A program made the translations under genes and the position numbers. A stretch of DNA of 64,000 bases, taken from the NCBI GenBank assembly GCA_964535305.1, contig CAZHTF010000002.1, forward strand, positions 62,001-126,000, given 5' to 3'. This document shows positions 52,632-61,457 of this stretch, one piece after another (the first letter of the stretch is position 1; the number at the start of each line of letters is the position of its first letter). Source of the DNA: CAZHTF01 sp964535305 (GTDB lineage Bacteria; Planctomycetota; Phycisphaerae; UBA1845; Fen-1342). Below the pieces are notes generated by a model. The model did not search any database. It saw only the letters and a program-made list of their open reading frames with translations, and was not told where the DNA came from.

Positions 52632-53255
52632 TTACGCCCGGCGTCGCAGCATCGCCGCAAGCAAGCCTGCACTTACTAGCAGCAGCGCCGAAGATGGCTC
52701 GGGGACGGCTTGGAATTCCAGCGTGAACGGCAGCGAGTCGGCATGCACGCCGTTCACGTCAAACACCTGGAACGTGGCGCGGAAAGTCTGGCCGGGCTGC
52801 GCGCCGGGCGCGATGCCGTAGCGCAGGTGCTCGTGCCACCAGAGCAGCGGGTTGTTTTCGTTGTCGCCTGAGAAGGTGTGCGTGTCGCCGTCGTTCGACA
52901 GGATCGGATTCAGAGCCGAGTCAAACATCTCGAAGCCGGGATCAAAGCTGATGCGGCGGATGGCGGCCCCGACCAGCGACGCCAGTCCGAAGCGGCCATT
53001 GGCCGGGTCGTCGACTTTCAGGCCGTCCCAGCCGGGCTCGATGCTGGCGAAATATCCCGCCAGCGGACCGCTGGTGACCGGATCGAGCGCGTAGGGCGAA
53101 GCGACCTGCGTCGGATACGCGACCTGCAGCCGCTGCTGCGAGCTGCCATCGTGCGAGATCAGGAAGTCGATCGCGGTAGCGCTGGCGGTCGCGGCGCAGC
53201 TCCAGGCGAGCGCCAGCGTGGCCAGCATCGAGTGTGCAGAACAAATCTTTCGCAT
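52632..53255 (-). CDS. PEP-CTERM secreted protein, 207 aa
   Basis: Signal peptide ending near AATASA; C-terminal sorting tail VPEPSS, a hydrophobic helix (ALLLVSAGLLAAML) and RRR. The body contains WWHEHLRYGI and aromatic-rich stretches; no catalytic motif. It is the last gene of a leftward set after the dockerin protein (53357) and a pilin-like gene. Confidence 0.82.
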   Translation of the reverse strand: MRKICSAHSMLATLALAWSCAATASATAIDFLISHDGSSQQRLQVAYPTQVASPYALDPVTSGPLAGYFASIEPGWDGLKVDDPANGRFGLASLVGAAIRRISFDPGFEMFDSALNPILSNDGDTHTFSGDNENNPLLWWHEHLRYGIAPGAQPGQTFRATFQVFDVNGVHADSLPFTLEFQAVPEPSSALLLVSAGLLAAMLRRRA

Positions 53256-53304
53256 CTTTCCCTCACTTTTCCCACATGAATAGAACGAACGTCCTTCAAA
53301 CCCC

Positions 53305-53331
53305 AGGCTGAAGCACTCGCGCGCTCAGCCT
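53305..53331 (-). terminator. Hairpin between dockerin gene and PEP-CTERM gene
   Basis: AGGCTGA and TCAGCCT form a 7-bp stem with a 13-nt loop. It is downstream of the leftward dockerin gene stop (53357) and upstream of the PEP-CTERM start. No T-run; partial terminator or processing site. Confidence 0.4.
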
Positions 53332-53356
53332 CCTAAATTCAGTATCACAATCACAA

Positions 53357-54868
53357 TCAGCGACACGAGCTGCCCCAGGCGCCCAGCAACGTCCCCAGAT
53401 CGGCCTCGTCGACGCGGGCATCGCCGTTGGTGTCGCCCTGCTCGCGCGTCGCGCCCTGAAGCTGCCAGTTCGCCAGCAGCAGGCCCAGGTCGGCTTCGTC
53501 AACATCGCAATCGCCGCAGCGCGGCTCGATATCCGCGGCCTGGCAACCCGCGCCGGGGCAGTCGCCGACGCCTCGCATCGCCGTCACCGCAAAGATGCCG
53601 ATGCGGCCCGCGCCGCTGTAGTCCGCGAAGCTGATGCTGCGGATACGGCGCGTCGGATCGGTCGGGAAGGTGACGCGCTTCAGGTAGTAGCCGTCCGCGG
53701 GCGACTGTGAAACATCGATCGCCGCGCCATTGCTGCAATGAAACCCGCCGCCCGCACGCGACCCGCTTGGCCCAACGGAAAGGTGCGCAGGCAGCGCCGC
53801 GCTCACATGCCAATGCTCCAGCGGGAAGTACCGCGGCGAGGAAGCGGCGCGACGGACGTTCACCGATTGCGGCGAGCCAGTCTCGTACGTGAGCGTAACG
53901 ACCAGCCGATCGTTGCTGGTGAAGCTACCGGCGGCGCCGAGCAGCAGCTCGACGCTCTCGTAGGCGTCGAGCACGCCCTGCGCGGTGAAATCGACGCTCG
54001 CGGCACACGAGTGCACACCGTCGTCGATGAGACAGTTATTGGCGGCGCCGGCCAGACTCGCACCGCTGGGTCCGCCGAGCTGAAACACATCGAGCTGCCC
54101 GTTCTGCGGCAGCCCGCGCGATGTCCCCAGATGACCATTCAGAAGCCAGGCGCGGCCCGCGCCGTCGAACGCGTAGGGTGTGTCGCTGGCATCGCTGTCG
54201 ACCACGTCGACGTTGAAGACGCTCTGCAGATCGAGCGCGACCGGGCGCACACAGCTCGGACTCGACACGAACACAAGCGAGAAATCATCGGACGCGCTGA
54301 AGACATCCGACGTGATCCGCAGCTCGCCGGCAAACGTACCGCCGCGGCGTGTCAGCCAGAGTGGGTGAAAATGGGCCCCGTTCTCGTCGCCGAAAGCATA
54401 GTTGTCGCCGTCCTCTTCGAGCAATAGGTTTCCAAATGAGTCGGCGATGGCGAGATTTTCGCCATCGGGCCAGTAGGTGCGCTGCAGAAACGTACGGAAC
54501 GCCGCGCCACCGGTAAAGGCGCTGGTCATGGCGTGGCAGGGTGTGCTGGCGTCAACGAAGTGCACGCCGGGATTGGTGTTGACGTACACGAAGCCGCCGA
54601 ATTCGGGCCGAGCCAGGATCGCGTTCAGCGCAATACGCGCCAGCGTGCTGGCGGCCCCGGGCTGCGGCGGCAACCAGTAACCGGCGGGGATTTCGCCGCC
54701 GATGGCCGGGTCGTTCAGCAGAAACAGCTTCATGGGCGCCAAGCTCGGGCATGTGCCAGTGCCGTTGGGGTCGGCCGGGCTGTGCCCGACAGTGATGCCG
54801 TTGTGCGCCAGCACGGGCGGCGCAACGAGCGTGACGATCAGCAGTGTGTGGCCGAGCAATCGCTTCAT
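53357..54868 (-). CDS. Secreted protein with C-terminal dockerin, 503 aa
   Basis: Start at 54868 (MKRLLGHTLLIVTLV) with a clear signal peptide ending PPVLA. The N-terminal part contains GENLAIADSFGNLLLEEDGDNYAFGDENGAHFHPLW, whose acidic and His residues could bind metal. The body is beta-rich with FSASDDFSLVF and no recognised catalytic motif. Two dockerin-type loops close it: a degenerate CGDCDVDEADLGLLLANW and a regular GDTNGDARVDEADLGTLLGAW, ending SCR. Function unknown. It lies 61 bp after a pilin-like gene and before a PEP-CTERM gene. Confidence 0.72.
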   Translation of the reverse strand: MKRLLGHTLLIVTLVAPPVLAHNGITVGHSPADPNGTGTCPSLAPMKLFLLNDPAIGGEIPAGYWLPPQPGAASTLARIALNAILARPEFGGFVYVNTNPGVHFVDASTPCHAMTSAFTGGAAFRTFLQRTYWPDGENLAIADSFGNLLLEEDGDNYAFGDENGAHFHPLWLTRRGGTFAGELRITSDVFSASDDFSLVFVSSPSCVRPVALDLQSVFNVDVVDSDASDTPYAFDGAGRAWLLNGHLGTSRGLPQNGQLDVFQLGGPSGASLAGAANNCLIDDGVHSCAASVDFTAQGVLDAYESVELLLGAAGSFTSNDRLVVTLTYETGSPQSVNVRRAASSPRYFPLEHWHVSAALPAHLSVGPSGSRAGGGFHCSNGAAIDVSQSPADGYYLKRVTFPTDPTRRIRSISFADYSGAGRIGIFAVTAMRGVGDCPGAGCQAADIEPRCGDCDVDEADLGLLLANWQLQGATREQGDTNGDARVDEADLGTLLGAWGSSCR

Positions 54869-54929
54869 GAAAATCCACTCCAGAGCCAGGTTGAACAACG
54901 ACGACGGCGGTTTTCTTCGTAGGCGCTGC

Positions 54930-55676
54930 CTAGGGATTCGGCACACGGAAAGCGGGATTCCATTCGTCGCGCAGCAGCTCGGTCTGTTGCGAATCGTAGG
55001 CGAATGTCTGCTCAAAAGCGTGCGTGGCGGCATGACCGTCGGCGTACGTGTAATTTTCTCGACCGCGGTGCCGCCGCAACGCCACTTCCGTGCCTGGCGG
55101 CGAGAGCGGCATGCCGGTCAGCGCATTCGGCGTCCAATGGTCGGCGTGGATGTGATCGCCGCTGGTCTCGACGCCGCTGGTGTCGACGAATTCGCCGAAA
55201 TGAATCGCGCTTGACGAATATCGGATCAGGCCGCGGGCCGAATAGCCGTAGCGCGGCGTCATGTCGATCGAACCCGGCGGCGGAAGTTGCCGCGGCGAGA
55301 TGTAAATGTTGATCGCGTAGCTGTTGAGCCGATCGTTGATCAGTTGTTGCGCGGGCGTATCGCTCGGGTTGAACCAGTCGTCGCTGCGATCCGACGGGCA
55401 GCGATACAGCAGCTTGTCGCCCGCGTAGGGCAGCAACGTGTTCAGCCAGCCGCCCGCCTGTGTCAGCCCGCGATTCAGCGGGAACTGGTCGCGGTTGTCG
55501 TTGGCGTATAGCGCTGCCGCCACACCCATGTTCCGCATATTGCTCAGGCAAGCGGTGCGTTTGGCCTGATCGCGAGCCGCGGAAAGGCTCGGGGCCACGA
55601 TCGCGATCAGCAGCGCGATCACCGCCACCACCACCAGCAACTCGATCAGCGTGAATCCACGGACGCGGCACGCCAC
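54930..55676 (-). CDS. Prepilin-like protein, H-X9-DG type
   Basis: A 248-residue protein. GTG at 55676 gives MACRVRG before FTLIELLVVVAVIALLIAIV, a canonical prepilin cleavage site. The frame extends upstream to 55898 without a better start, and GGGAGC precedes the GTG. The C-terminal RHRGRENYTYADGHAATH matches H-X9-DG exactly. It is smaller than the homologue at 22356. It heads a leftward set with a dockerin protein and a PEP-CTERM protein. Confidence 0.8.
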   Translation of the reverse strand: MACRVRGFTLIELLVVVAVIALLIAIVAPSLSAARDQAKRTACLSNMRNMGVAAALYANDNRDQFPLNRGLTQAGGWLNTLLPYAGDKLLYRCPSDRSDDWFNPSDTPAQQLINDRLNSYAINIYISPRQLPPPGSIDMTPRYGYSARGLIRYSSSAIHFGEFVDTSGVETSGDHIHADHWTPNALTGMPLSPPGTEVALRRHRGRENYTYADGHAATHAFEQTFAYDSQQTELLRDEWNPAFRVPNP

Positions 55677-55848
55677 GCTTCGCTCCCACGCGTCAAAGCC
55701 GATTCGGAATCCTAACTCCGGACAGTTGAAGTACGTAGCCTGGCTTGCCGCGGATTTCCTGCCCTTACCGAAAATTAGCGCGACCCCTGCCGCGCGAACT
55801 TCCTCGTCCAGCGGCGAGCGGTTCGGAGTGTCCGTGGAGGTGCCGACG

Positions 55849-57396
55849 CTACGCAGTTGTCGCCGGGCGGGCGCTGACCGGCGAGCGCGCAGGTGCATCC
55901 GTCCCGCCGCCGTTCAGAAGTTGCTGCCGGGCGTTGAATGCCAGCGCGACGAACAAGGCGGTCAGCAGCGTCTGGATCGCTAACCCGGACCAGAAGAGGC
56001 CAGTTTGATGCGCAACCAGGACAACGCCGATCGGTGAGATCGCGGACGCGATACCAAACTGGTAGTCGTTGCGCGCCCCGGACTCAAAGGCGGTGATGTT
56101 GACGATCGCGTCGATCAGCAGCGGGGCGAACTTGATTACCAGAGCAATCACCGAGCCCCACCAGAGCTTCTGCCCACGCGCCGCGCGGCTGTACACCAGC
56201 GCCGTGTCCAGTACGCAACTGAGCACCAAAGCCAGCGCGACTGGAATCATCGCCGTCGGCGTCTGCCAGAGGTAGCTCAGCGCACTGCGCGCCGCCGAGC
56301 TCACACCGAAATCCAGCCGGTACAGCAATGCGTACAACGTTCCGACCGCCAACAAGCCGCACAACAGCGGGACCATCAGCAACACAGCGCGAATCGACTT
56401 GAGCGGTGCGCCCAGCGCCGCGCGGCGATCAACGACGCTCAACTCATGCGCCACGCCCGTCAGGGCGAACTGCGCCACGACCAGCACCGACGCGGCCGAC
56501 ACCAGCGCCTGGGCGAAGTCCTGTGTGTCTTCGAACATCCACGGATGCCCGGCGGACAGCGCGCAGCCGGTGATCGCGACAATTGCCCAGAAACTCGTCA
56601 GCAACAATCCGAGCAGCGCGGTGAAGGGCGGACCGTCGGGTGTGCGGATCTTAGTGATGCAGGCCCGCAGGCAGATACCCGCGAAAATGAGCTGGAATAC
56701 TGGCGCAATCGCCACCGCACTGGAATCGGTCGACGGTGAAGCCGAAGTGACGATGTTGTACACGCTCGACGCGCTCAGCACGCCGAAGAGCAGCGCCAGG
56801 CCCGGCACGAGCGTGAGCAGCACCCAGCCACCGAAGACGCCGATCAAAATCATTACGCCCAGGACGTTGGTCTTCCCGGCGGACCCCAGGGCGATGATCA
56901 GCGTCAGTGCGGCGATGGCCAGCGCCTGCGTCAACAGCACGATCTGACCGATGTACCAGCCGCTGAGCGCCAGCGGCGTGCCCAGGCTGTTCGCGTAGTG
57001 CGCGCAGAAGAAGCTGCCGATCAGCAAGCTCGTCGCATACAGCAGAAATGCCTGCACCGGCGGGCCGGTCATGTAGCCCAGCACGATCTTGGTGCTGCTC
57101 ATCGGCGAAAGCCGGTGCGATTCGATCATGCCGGTCTGGAAATCGCGCAAGACCGACTTGCGCACCGCGCCAGGACCCAACAGAAACAGGAAGAACGCCT
57201 GCGCCGCGGTCGTGATCCCCAGCCAGAACGCACTGACCGAACCGTGCTCGGCGGGGGAAGCCGAGCGATAGCTGAGCAGCGCCCCGGCCAGCGCCAGCAG
57301 GATGAAGACGACCACGATGGTCACGTGCGTGCGGATCGTGCCCGACAGCCAGAAGTGCAGCCGCAGCAGCGGATTCCAAGACATGCTGACGCTCAT
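55849..57396 (-). CDS. ABC-2 type transporter permease
   Basis: A 515-residue integral membrane protein with about twelve hydrophobic segments and no soluble domain. It begins MSVSMSWNPLLRLHFWLSGTIRTHVTIVVV. It starts 4 bp after the stop of the ATP-binding gene, and the two form an exporter. The substrate is unknown; the class includes drug, lipid and surface-polymer exporters. Confidence 0.75.
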   Translation of the reverse strand: MSVSMSWNPLLRLHFWLSGTIRTHVTIVVVFILLALAGALLSYRSASPAEHGSVSAFWLGITTAAQAFFLFLLGPGAVRKSVLRDFQTGMIESHRLSPMSSTKIVLGYMTGPPVQAFLLYATSLLIGSFFCAHYANSLGTPLALSGWYIGQIVLLTQALAIAALTLIIALGSAGKTNVLGVMILIGVFGGWVLLTLVPGLALLFGVLSASSVYNIVTSASPSTDSSAVAIAPVFQLIFAGICLRACITKIRTPDGPPFTALLGLLLTSFWAIVAITGCALSAGHPWMFEDTQDFAQALVSAASVLVVAQFALTGVAHELSVVDRRAALGAPLKSIRAVLLMVPLLCGLLAVGTLYALLYRLDFGVSSAARSALSYLWQTPTAMIPVALALVLSCVLDTALVYSRAARGQKLWWGSVIALVIKFAPLLIDAIVNITAFESGARNDYQFGIASAISPIGVVLVAHQTGLFWSGLAIQTLLTALFVALAFNARQQLLNGGGTDAPARSPVSARPATTA

Positions 57397-57400
57397 TGAA

Positions 57401-58342
57401 TCAATCCACCTGTCCGATGCCGGCACGCAGATAAGCCTGCTCGAGATCGGGCTCGAGCGGGCGAAACTCGGCCACCGGCAGGCCGGCGGCGAGCAGCTTG
57501 GTCAATAGCTTAGCCGCCTCCTCGCGGGCGCTGCCGTACTCGAGCACCAGCACGTCGCCATCGGCCTGGATCCGGGCGATGCCATCGATCTCTTCGAGCC
57601 GCGCCGCCAGATCGCCGACGCGCTGCGCCAGCACCACGCGGTAGTTGCAGCGTTCGTGCGAGGCGGCCCCGGTCACGTGCGCGACCGTGCCGAATTTCAG
57701 CAGCGCGCCGCGCTCCATGATCGCGATGTGCGTGCAGTATTCGGCCAGGTCTGCCAGGATGTGCGACGAGACGATAATCGCTTTGCCCTGGTCACGCAGG
57801 CTGGCGAGCAATTGGCGGAACTGAATCCGCCCGGCCGGGTCCAGGCCGGCGGCCGGCTCATCCAGCAGCACCACGTGCGGATCGGGCAGCAGCGTGCGCG
57901 CCACTTGAAGCCGCTGCCGCATGCCGCGCGACAGCGCCGCGATCTTGGCGCCACGCTTTTCGGTCAGCCACAGTGCTTCGAGCCAGTGGTCGATCCGCTC
58001 GTTGGCGACGTTGGCGTTCAGGCTGTAGGCGTCGGCAATGAACCGTAGGAATTGCTCGACGGTCAGCGCGTCGTAGCTGGCGGGCGTATCCGGGGCGAAG
58101 CCCAGGTGCCGCCCAACGCGCGTGGCCTGCGTGCCAACATCGGCGCCCATCACGCGAATCTGTCCGCGGGCGAAGTTCTGCAGCCCGGCGCAGGCTCGCA
58201 GCGTAGTGGTTTTTCCGGCCCCGTTCGGGCCGATCATGCCCAGCAGCTCGCCGCCGCCAAGCGAGAAGGAGACATCCGAGACGGCCAGGAAGCGGCCGAA
58301 CTGCACGTGCAGATGTTCGATTTCGAGCAGCGCGTTGCTCAT
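57401..58342 (-). CDS. ABC transporter ATP-binding protein
   Basis: A 313-residue ATPase with Walker A GPNGAGKTT, a signature-region variant (LSRGMRQRLQVARTLL) and Walker B VVLLDEPAAGLD. Start at 58342 (MSNALLEIEHLHVQFG) is the natural one; a longer frame upstream is not. The C-terminal 100 residues are an extension common to ABC-2 exporters. Its stop and the permease start are 4 bp apart. Divergent from a small membrane protein gene. Confidence 0.9.
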   Translation of the reverse strand: MSNALLEIEHLHVQFGRFLAVSDVSFSLGGGELLGMIGPNGAGKTTTLRACAGLQNFARGQIRVMGADVGTQATRVGRHLGFAPDTPASYDALTVEQFLRFIADAYSLNANVANERIDHWLEALWLTEKRGAKIAALSRGMRQRLQVARTLLPDPHVVLLDEPAAGLDPAGRIQFRQLLASLRDQGKAIIVSSHILADLAEYCTHIAIMERGALLKFGTVAHVTGAASHERCNYRVVLAQRVGDLAARLEEIDGIARIQADGDVLVLEYGSAREEAAKLLTKLLAAGLPVAEFRPLEPDLEQAYLRAGIGQVD

Positions 58343-58387
58343 TCGGGCCGACTCCCGCGCCTCGCTTCCAGGCCTTCGAGGATTATC

Positions 58388-58666
58388 ATGGACGTGCGCG
58401 CGGATCTTCACAAGCGACCGCGACGCAGGAGCGCGGGCCATCGGCTCGCGGCGACGATCATGGGCGCGTTCTGGCTGCCGCCAATGCTGTTCGGTGGGGT
58501 GCTGGTCCTGTTTGGCGTGCTGATTTTCTATCAGCCGGCACTACTGTCCTACCTGGTGGCATCAGTTTTCGTTCTGGGCGGGCTGACGACCATGTTGCTT
58601 GCGTGGCTGATGCGCGGCCGCGTTTCATATCGGCGTGTGGAGTTCTTAGCGCGCGACGACGCCTGA
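58388..58666 (+). CDS. Small two-helix membrane protein, 92 aa
   Basis: ATG at 58388, 92 residues. A basic start (HKRPRRRSAGHRLA) is followed by two membrane helices (about 25-45 and 52-75). No known domain. Divergent from the ABC exporter genes, 45 bp apart, so the two might share a promoter region. It could be a membrane accessory protein. Confidence 0.55.
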   Translation: MDVRADLHKRPRRRSAGHRLAATIMGAFWLPPMLFGGVLVLFGVLIFYQPALLSYLVASVFVLGGLTTMLLAWLMRGRVSYRRVEFLARDDA

Positions 58667-58700
58667 GCTCCAGGAACTCGACTGCCGCGCGGCGCCGATT

Positions 58701-58729
58701 TTGAAGCCCAAGCGTACGGCGGGTACAGT
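58701..58729 (+). promoter_or_regulatory. Promoter of the amidase gene
   Basis: TTGAAG (58701-58706), a 17-bp spacer and TACAGT (58724-58729). Start expected near 58736, 39 nt before the ATG at 58775, which has GGAGG in front. Confidence 0.5.
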
Positions 58730-58774
58730 TTCGCATTGGTTTTGCCGAGCGATTCTTCAGGGAGGTGCTGACAC

Positions 58775-59767
58775 ATGCAACGGATTGCATGCCTTGCGAG
58801 CTGCGGCTTGCTGGGGCTGTTGCTGGTTGGTTGCAGCTCGTCGGATTCGCGTGAGGTGCGTCCGCGGCCGTTGCCGGATCCGCTGCTGGCGATTCGGCCG
58901 CCGCCTGCGCCGCCGCCGCGGGTCGTGCAGCCGCCGCCGACCAAGCCGCGTGCGACGCAGCCACCGCCGGCGCCTGCGATCAGCAGGGCCGGTTGGGTTC
59001 CGAGCGGCGGCGTGAAGCGCGGCAAGTGGCGCACGATCGTGGTGCACCACTCCGCCAGCGGCAACTCCAGCCCGCAGGGCATGCATCAGTGGCACCTGCA
59101 GCGCGGCTGGGAGAATGGGCTGGGCTACCACTTCGTCATTGGCAACGGCGTGAACTTCGGCGACGGCGAGGTCTATGTCGGCCCGCGCTGGCGCAGGCAG
59201 CAGACCGGGGCGCACTGCAAGAGCAGCTCGGGCACGTTCTTCGGCATTTTCCGACCGAGCAACTTCTTCAACGAACGCGGAATCGGCATCTGCCTGGTCG
59301 GAAACTTCCAGAACGCACGCGCCACGCCTAGCCAGCTCGAGTCGCTCAAGCAGCTCACACGATTCCTGTGCAACGAGGCCGGCATCGGTGCGGGCCAGAT
59401 CTACGGCCACGGCGAAGTCACCGGCGCCACCGAATGCCCAGGCCGCAACCTGAACATGTCCGTCGTTCGGCGGAACGCAGGCGCGTCGGTCGCTGCTAAC
59501 ACAGACTGGCTGCAGCGCCTGCCGCTGGTTGCGGAGCTCGGCGAACACGCCGCCATTGTGTATCGCGCGTTGCAGCAGCCCGCGCTGACGGCCAAGCGGC
59601 TGCTCGAACCGATGGACGCGGCGGACGCCCGCGCGCGACACACCTTGCGACATCTGATCGGCTTTGAGCACGCCGACCTGTGCGCGACGTGCCATCTTCA
59701 CGACGTGGATGCCGACGGTTTGGATTTGATCATCCAGCTCTGCAGCGCTGGTGCGAATCGCAACTAG
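58775..59767 (+). CDS. Lipoprotein N-acetylmuramoyl-L-alanine amidase (PGRP/Amidase_2)
   Basis: A 330-residue lipoprotein with lipobox LLVGC (Cys20) and a Pro-rich linker to about residue 75. The amidase domain spans about 80-235: WRTIVVHHSASG with the first zinc His, YHFVIGNG, GIGICLVGNF, and YGHGEVTGATECPG with the second zinc His and Cys. It cleaves the amide between MurNAc and L-Ala of peptidoglycan. The C-terminal 90 residues are helical and unrecognised. It is convergent with htrA-like, 46 bp apart. Confidence 0.88.
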   Translation: MQRIACLASCGLLGLLLVGCSSSDSREVRPRPLPDPLLAIRPPPAPPPRVVQPPPTKPRATQPPPAPAISRAGWVPSGGVKRGKWRTIVVHHSASGNSSPQGMHQWHLQRGWENGLGYHFVIGNGVNFGDGEVYVGPRWRRQQTGAHCKSSSGTFFGIFRPSNFFNERGIGICLVGNFQNARATPSQLESLKQLTRFLCNEAGIGAGQIYGHGEVTGATECPGRNLNMSVVRRNAGASVAANTDWLQRLPLVAELGEHAAIVYRALQQPALTAKRLLEPMDAADARARHTLRHLIGFEHADLCATCHLHDVDADGLDLIIQLCSAGANRN

Positions 59768-59813
59768 CCTCGCGCGGCTGCGCGCTTCAAAGCCCCTGCA
59801 ACGATTGTGCGGC

Positions 59814-61187
59814 CTACCGCGCAGAAAGCGAGCGGGCTGCGGCGGGCGTCCGGGACTCAACCACGATTTCGAGCAGTAGCGCCTTGGCGTCGCGCGAGGC
59901 CTCGATCCGCACGCGCTGCCCGATCGGCGTCGCTGAGACGAGATTCAGAAGACCGGTCGGGTCGTCGACCGTACGTCCGTTGAAGCGCAGCAGCAGATCG
60001 CCGGGTAATAAGCCCGCGCGAAACGCAGGCCCATCCGCCTCGACTTCTTGCACCACCGCGCCGCGCGGCACCTGCAGACCAGCGCGGTCGCGCTCGTCGC
60101 TGCGCGGCGTGCGAACGCTCATGCCAAGATAGCCAGCCTGCGACGCGGAACCCAGCAACGATTCAATCTTCTCGCGCCGCGCCGGGGTCAGCGGGATCGC
60201 GAAGCCCGCGCCGTCGTCGGCGGCATTGCGCGTGTGCATCGCGGTGATCACGCCCACCAATTCGCCGCGCACGTTGAACAGTGGCCCGCCGGAGTTTCCC
60301 GGATTGATGACGGCGGTGGTTTGGAGCATGTCGTCGTAGGCGCGGTTTTCGCCATCGCCGAGCCCGGGCAGCCGCCGATCGAGATTGGAGATTACACCGA
60401 CCGAGAGGCTGGGTTTGCCGTCGCCGCCGAGGCCAAACGGATTGCCCAGCGCCAGCGTCCACTGCCCGCGCGCGACGCTGCTCCAGTCGCAGAAGCGCGC
60501 CGCCGTCAGGCCCATGCGCTGCACGTGCAGGATGGCCAGGTCGGCCCGCGCGTCGGCGGCATGCACGCGCGCGTCGGCGATCGTGCCATCGTGAAACACG
60601 ACCTCGATGCGTGCCGCAGTCTGCACCACGTGCTCGTTCGTGAGGATGTACCCGTCCGCGCGAATCACCGTCCCGCTGCCATTCACGGCAATCAGCGGCT
60701 CTTCTCGGCCGGCTGCCGCCTCGGGCGGCAGCGGCAGGCTCGCCCGTCGGCGCTTGACGCGCACGCCGACGACGCTGGCCGACGCCCGCTGGGCCACTTC
60801 CTCAAACTGACGCTGCATGCGCTCGAGATCCGGAACATCGACCCCGCCCACTTTCGAATCGCTGCTCAGCTCGCCCGCGACGCTACCGCGTGCATCCTGC
60901 ACAAGAACCACGCCCGCCTGCATGGCCGCGATCGGTTTCAGCAGAGCAAGCTGCTGGGCGGCTGCATCCGGCGCAGCTGCGACGTCACGCGGCCGGGTCG
61001 CTTTCTCCGCACGTGCCGCATCTTGCGCAAGCTTCCCTGACCCTGAATCCTGCGGCAACGTGGGTGGCGCGGCGCGCTGGCCGCGCATCGGCGTAGCAAT
61101 CAGCAGGAGTGCAAGCGCGGCGATCAACCCGATGACAACCCGCCGCGTTGCGACGTCGCTGGTACGGCCCGGTCCAAATTCCGGCAT
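59814..61187 (-). CDS. HtrA/DegP-like serine protease with one PDZ domain
   Basis: A 457-residue membrane-anchored protease starting at 61187 (MPEFGPGRT) with one helix (VVIGLIAALALLLIA). The trypsin-like domain has the triad H186 (TNEHVV), D216 (ARADLAIL) and S299 (NPGNSGGPLF). A single PDZ domain follows (about 350-440; GLLPGDLLLRFNGRTVDD). It degrades or refolds damaged envelope proteins. The N-terminal linker is longer than in DegP, and there is only one PDZ. Confidence 0.9.
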   Translation of the reverse strand: MPEFGPGRTSDVATRRVVIGLIAALALLLIATPMRGQRAAPPTLPQDSGSGKLAQDAARAEKATRPRDVAAAPDAAAQQLALLKPIAAMQAGVVLVQDARGSVAGELSSDSKVGGVDVPDLERMQRQFEEVAQRASASVVGVRVKRRRASLPLPPEAAAGREEPLIAVNGSGTVIRADGYILTNEHVVQTAARIEVVFHDGTIADARVHAADARADLAILHVQRMGLTAARFCDWSSVARGQWTLALGNPFGLGGDGKPSLSVGVISNLDRRLPGLGDGENRAYDDMLQTTAVINPGNSGGPLFNVRGELVGVITAMHTRNAADDGAGFAIPLTPARREKIESLLGSASQAGYLGMSVRTPRSDERDRAGLQVPRGAVVQEVEADGPAFRAGLLPGDLLLRFNGRTVDDPTGLLNLVSATPIGQRVRIEASRDAKALLLEIVVESRTPAAARSLSAR

Positions 61188-61457
61188 GGCAGATCGACTC
61201 CCCGCGGCGCGACGCCTCAGACAACGCCGCAGCGCTGGCCTGCGGCGCGGAATCACGCCCCCTCGTTCTTCGGCTGGCGCGACCCAAGCGCTAAATGACA
61301 ACCATTCCAATCGCCGCGCGGCGTGCTTTGTGCGTCATTCTCGGGCGAGGATTGCGGCGAGAGCGCGGTTTGGAGTCGGAACTGCGCATCGGAAGCGGTG
61401 CGCGCGATTCAGCGCGAGGAGCAGCGGCGCTGCTCGGATCGGCGTGATGACGCCTGA

